DNA of 64,000 nt. Source: Lentisphaerae bacterium WC36 (GTDB lineage: Bacteria; Verrucomicrobiota; Lentisphaeria; Victivallales; SZUA-371). A program made the translations under genes and the position numbers. The stretch covers positions 3,094,230 to 3,158,229 of the forward strand of contig CP085689.1 of assembly GCA_020683205.1 (NCBI GenBank). The letters are read 5' to 3'. Below the pieces are notes generated by a model. That model worked only from the letters and a program-made list of their open reading frames with translations, had not been told where the DNA came from and ran no database searches. Shown here in pieces: positions 61,300-64,000 of this stretch (position 1 is its first letter; each line of letters opens with the position of its first letter).

Positions 61300-63186
61300 A
61301 TGTGTGGCATAGTTGGTTATGTTGGTGATAATTATGATATAAGTGTGGTTGTTGAAGGATTAAAACGATTGGAATATCGTGGGTATGATTCGGCTGGATT
61401 GGCTTGTGTTAATATTGATAATAGTATTAATAGTAAAAATGAAATTAAATATTGTAAAAGTGTTGGTAAGGTAGGAAATTTACAACAAAAAATATTTCAA
61501 GAATATCCAAATTTAATAGCAGCTGATAGTAATTTTAAGAGTAATCAACAATTAAATGTAATTGCTCATACAAGGTGGGCTACTCACGGGGAACCAAGTA
61601 CTATTAATGCTCATCCTCATCTTGATACTTCAGAGAAATTCGCAATTGTTCATAATGGTATTATTGAGAATTATGAAAACTTAAGAGAGCATTTAATAGC
61701 GCAAGATTTTACTTTTAAAAGTGAAACAGATAGTGAAGTTATTGCAAATTTAATAAGTTACTGCTATGAAGGGGATTTTTTTGCTGCAGTCGCTTCCGCC
61801 GTGAAAAAACTACAAGGAACATATGGAATTGCAGTAATTTCAACTGAAAAGCCAGATGAAATTATTGTTGCTTCTAAAGGTAGTCCTATTGCGATTGGAT
61901 TAAGAGAAAATGATAAGATTATTGCAAGTGATGTGGTGGCAATAGCTGCTTATACAAAGCAGGTGATTTATTTGTCAGACGATGATATTGCAATTGTGAC
62001 AAGTAATAATATTGAAATTCGAAATGTAGATAATGTTGTAATTGAGCGTGAAAAGAAAACTCTTGATTGGGATATCGAAAGCGTTAGCAAGGGTGAATAT
62101 GCACATTTTATGCTGAAAGAAATTTTTGAGCAACCGCAAGTTTTAGCGAATAGTGTACGGGGACGGTATAATTTGGATTTAGCGACTGCAAATTTGGCAG
62201 GGTTGAATTTAACGGCTCAAGATATTGTGAGATTGAATCGCATTGTTATTGCCGCGTGTGGAACAAGTTTGAATGCTGGCTTACTAGGGGAATATTATTT
62301 TGAAGATTTAGCGCATATTCCAACAGAGGTTGATCAAGCTGCTGAATTTCGTTACCGTAATCCAATTATTGAGGTTGATTCATTGGTCTTGGCGGTAAGC
62401 CAATCAGGAGAAACTGCTGATACGTTAGCTGCTGTTAATGAAGCTATTAATAAAGGTGCAATTGTTGCGGCTATTTGTAATAGTGTTGGTTCTACAATTG
62501 CACGGCGTTGTGGACGAGGGGTTTATTTGCACGCAGGAGTGGAAGTTAGTGTTGCGTCAACAAAGGCTTTTACATGCCAAAGTGTTGTTATGTTATTAAT
62601 GGCATTAATGTTTGGGCGTTGTCGTCGTTTAAATCAGCAAACAGGTCAGGATTTGATTGCCGAAATTATTAAAATTCCTCAATTAGTTGAAGAAGTTTTA
62701 GCGCAAAGTGATGAAATTCATCGTATTGCAAAAAAGTATGTAAAATGTTGTAATTTCCTTTATATCGGGCGAGGATATTTGTATCCTGTTGCTCTTGAAG
62801 GAGCTTTAAAGTTGAAAGAAATTAGTTATATTCATGCTGAAGGTTATCACGCCGCTGAGTTGAAGCATGGACCGATTGCTTTGCTATGTGAAGATACTCC
62901 TGTTATGGCATTGGCAAATAAAATGCCTGGAAAGGATAAAGTTATTGGAAATATTCAAGAATGTTTAGCGCGCAAAGCACCAGTAGTGGTTACTGCAACT
63001 AAAAATGATGCTGATATTGAAAAATTAGCTGTTGATGATGTGATTTGGCTGCCTGAGGCAAGTGTATATACTACACCAATTATTACCGCTGTGGCTCTTC
63101 AATTATTTAGTTATTTTGTTGCTTTAGAGCGGGGGTGTGAGATTGATCAACCAAGAAATTTGGCAAAAAGTGTGACAGTAGAGTAA
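61300..63186 (+). CDS. glmS: Glutamine-fructose-6-phosphate aminotransferase (GlmS)
   Basis: 628 residues, making glucosamine 6-phosphate for peptidoglycan and LPS. The start is the ATG at 61300, giving MCGIVGYVG, because the catalytic Cys must be residue 2; the upstream TTG at 61279 is not used. Glutaminase motifs: RLEYRGYDSAGLA, HTRWATHGEPS. The isomerase half has AACGTSLNAG, SQSGETADTLA, STKAFTCQ and KLKEISYIHAEGYHAAELKHGPIAL. No glmS ribozyme-like core is evident upstream. GGAG precedes the ATG. Confidence 0.97.
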   Translation: MCGIVGYVGDNYDISVVVEGLKRLEYRGYDSAGLACVNIDNSINSKNEIKYCKSVGKVGNLQQKIFQEYPNLIAADSNFKSNQQLNVIAHTRWATHGEPSTINAHPHLDTSEKFAIVHNGIIENYENLREHLIAQDFTFKSETDSEVIANLISYCYEGDFFAAVASAVKKLQGTYGIAVISTEKPDEIIVASKGSPIAIGLRENDKIIASDVVAIAAYTKQVIYLSDDDIAIVTSNNIEIRNVDNVVIEREKKTLDWDIESVSKGEYAHFMLKEIFEQPQVLANSVRGRYNLDLATANLAGLNLTAQDIVRLNRIVIAACGTSLNAGLLGEYYFEDLAHIPTEVDQAAEFRYRNPIIEVDSLVLAVSQSGETADTLAAVNEAINKGAIVAAICNSVGSTIARRCGRGVYLHAGVEVSVASTKAFTCQSVVMLLMALMFGRCRRLNQQTGQDLIAEIIKIPQLVEEVLAQSDEIHRIAKKYVKCCNFLYIGRGYLYPVALEGALKLKEISYIHAEGYHAAELKHGPIALLCEDTPVMALANKMPGKDKVIGNIQECLARKAPVVVTATKNDADIEKLAVDDVIWLPEASVYTTPIITAVALQLFSYFVALERGCEIDQPRNLAKSVTVE

Positions 63187-63319
63187 AGATTATAATATAA
63201 AGTGTGTATTATTTGCACAGTTTTATTCTAGGATTGTGTGCAATTTGTGCATTTTTACTTTATTGATAAATTTTCAAATAAATTATTTTGAGCTGGAATT
63301 GTAAGAATTATAAAAAATT

Positions 63320-63333
63320 GGCATTGATGATGC
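63320..63333 (+). promoter_or_regulatory. Sigma-54-like promoter in the glmS-cysS gap
   Basis: TGGCAT, 5 bp, ATGC; the GG at 63320-63321 and GC at 63332-63333 are separated by exactly 10 bp. Two bases differ from TGGCAC-N5-TTGC. The next annotated gene is 275 bp away, beyond a terminator, so the product would be a short RNA. Confidence 0.4.
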
Positions 63334-63344
63334 TATAGAATATT

Positions 63345-63485
63345 TTTAAGTACTTAAAATGAGTATTGAAGTTTTTAAGATTGCTATAATATCAATAGTA
63401 AACTTAAAAAAATGATTCATTTTTCCTTAAATTTCTTTGTTTTTGTTTTGATACCTGAGATTAGTCGTCTCAGGTATTATTTTTG
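63345..63485 (+). ncRNA. Candidate small RNA between glmS and cysS
   Basis: The 421-bp gap 63187-63607 contains no plausible gene. A sigma-54-like element (TTGGCAT-N5-ATGC, GG-N10-GC at 63320-63333) lies before the proposed start near 63345. An alternative extended -10 (TGCTATAAT, 63382-63390) would give a shorter RNA. The 3' end is a strong terminator at 63451-63477. Length would be about 90-140 nt. It could instead be only the 3' untranslated end of glmS. Confidence 0.35.
63451..63485 (+). terminator. Strong rho-independent terminator
   Basis: A 10-bp perfect stem (ATACCTGAGA at 63451-63460 with TCTCAGGTAT at 63468-63477), 7-nt loop, followed by TATTTTTG. It is 265 bp past the glmS stop codon and 123 bp before cysS. 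Confidence 0.9.
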
Positions 63486-63607
63486 TAGTAGTTTAGTTAA
63501 AAAATATTTGCTTAGAAATGAGTTAAATTAACTTTACTAATAGCCTTTATGGTGGTAGTTTATAGATGATATTTTAAAATGAAATAAAATTAAGGATTAT
63601 AGATAAA

Positions 63608-64000
63608 ATGGCAGTGTATTTTTTTAACACTTTAAACAGAAAAAAGGAAGAGTTTAAACCGTTAAAAGATAATGAAGTTGGTTTTTATACTTGTGGACCT
63701 ACCGTTTATAATTTTGCACATATTGGTAATTTTAGAGCGTATATTTTTGAAGATTTATTGCGTCGTGCCCTAAAGTATCATGGTTATAAGGTGAAACAGG
63801 TGATGAATTTAACGGATGTAGATGATAAAACGATTCGTGATTCGCAAAAAGTTAAGATGAGCTTGAATGATTTTACCGCTCAATATAAGAAAGCATTTTT
63901 TGAAGATTTAAAGACTTTAAAGATAGAAGCGGCTGAAGTTTATCCAGCGGCAACTGACCATATAGCTGAAATGATTGAACTAATTGAAGTCTTAATGGAA
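63608..64000 (+). CDS. cysS: Cysteinyl-tRNA synthetase (CysS), 5' part
   Basis: 131 codons are in the window, and the frame runs off its edge. This class I synthetase charges tRNA-Cys. The N-terminal catalytic part is clear: YTCGPTVYNFAHIGNFRAY holds the first zinc Cys and the HIGH-like motif HIGN, followed by MNLTDVDDKTI. The usual full length is about 450-500 residues, so roughly a quarter is seen. An AAGGA-type site is upstream of the ATG at 63608. Confidence 0.95.
   Translation, partial: MAVYFFNTLNRKKEEFKPLKDNEVGFYTCGPTVYNFAHIGNFRAYIFEDLLRRALKYHGYKVKQVMNLTDVDDKTIRDSQKVKMSLNDFTAQYKKAFFEDLKTLKIEAAEVYPAATDHIAEMIELIEVLME

Noticed and set aside
1-64000. CRISPR arrays, insertion sequences, integrases and prophage genes
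   Set aside because: Read-through showed no direct-repeat arrays, transposase motifs, terminal inverted repeats or phage structural genes.

Overview
This is a very AT-rich bacterial chromosome segment, almost fully coding. Several genes have a look I associate with the Planctomycetes-Verrucomicrobia-Lentisphaerae (PVC) group: the ABC-2 permease / TPR protein / ABC ATPase trio beside three SPFH proteins, a CdsA with a GGVLDVVDSL signature, and a short helical protein at 53.4 kb. A motile, diderm, Lentisphaera-like organism is my best guess. It rests on family memory, not on a search.

Layout. (1) 1-6.7 kb is an accessory block on the minus strand: a zinc-ribbon/PH membrane protein, a tRNA-Phe, a frameshifted pseudogene next to its intact paralogue, two tandem zf-TFIIB proteins, and seven consecutive small membrane proteins that share one C-terminal signature. 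(2) 6.8-10.6 kb is a lipid/CoA block (coaD, yceD, rpmF, plsX, fabH). (3) 10.9-15.0 kb on the plus strand holds ribF, a MerR-headed membrane coiled-coil protein, a QTMAN/GTDC1-type glycosyltransferase and a lone cobS. (4) 15.0-17.7 kb on the minus strand holds an ECF sigma factor, its zinc anti-sigma factor, and the first of three proteins with a FYVE-like zinc finger joined to a putative Cys-His-Asp hydrolase domain. (5) 17.8-21.1 kb: an N-acyl-D-amino-acid deacylase and zwf. (6) 21.2-31.9 kb on the minus strand: an ABC export module, a P1B ATPase and three SPFH (HflK/HflC-like) proteins. (7) 32-36.5 kb on the minus strand: a cupin, an aminotransferase, an Lrp regulator, cdsA, uppS and a SIS isomerase.

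(8) 36.45-36.9 kb is a gene-free, extremely AT-rich gap where gene orientation and GC skew both appear to flip. It carries DnaA-box-like nonamers and is followed by dnaN and recF, so it is a strong oriC candidate. (9) 37-45.5 kb: dnaN, recF, thiI, two paralogous lipoproteins, a flagellin behind a sigma-54-type promoter, then two more FYVE-like/Cys-hydrolase proteins and a DUF3313 lipoprotein. (10) 45.6-50.1 kb is housekeeping: thyX, pdxA, a DUF815 ATPase, tadA and a methyltransferase. (11) 50.2-57.7 kb is envelope-related: a MotA/ExbB-like four-helix protein paired with a long coiled-coil protein, a secreted protein, and a giant AsmA-like protein. (12) 57.9-61.2 kb is regulatory: a histidine kinase, then rpoN-fliW-csrA behind its own sigma-54-type promoter. 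(13) 61.3-64 kb: glmS, a candidate small RNA, and the 5' part of cysS.

The regulatory genes form a plausible circuit. RpoN would read the flagellin promoter and its own promoter. FliW and CsrA would tune flagellin translation through GGA motifs in the flagellin leader. The most unusual content is the three-member FYVE-like zinc finger / Cys-His-Asp family, two members of which lie directly behind flagellin.
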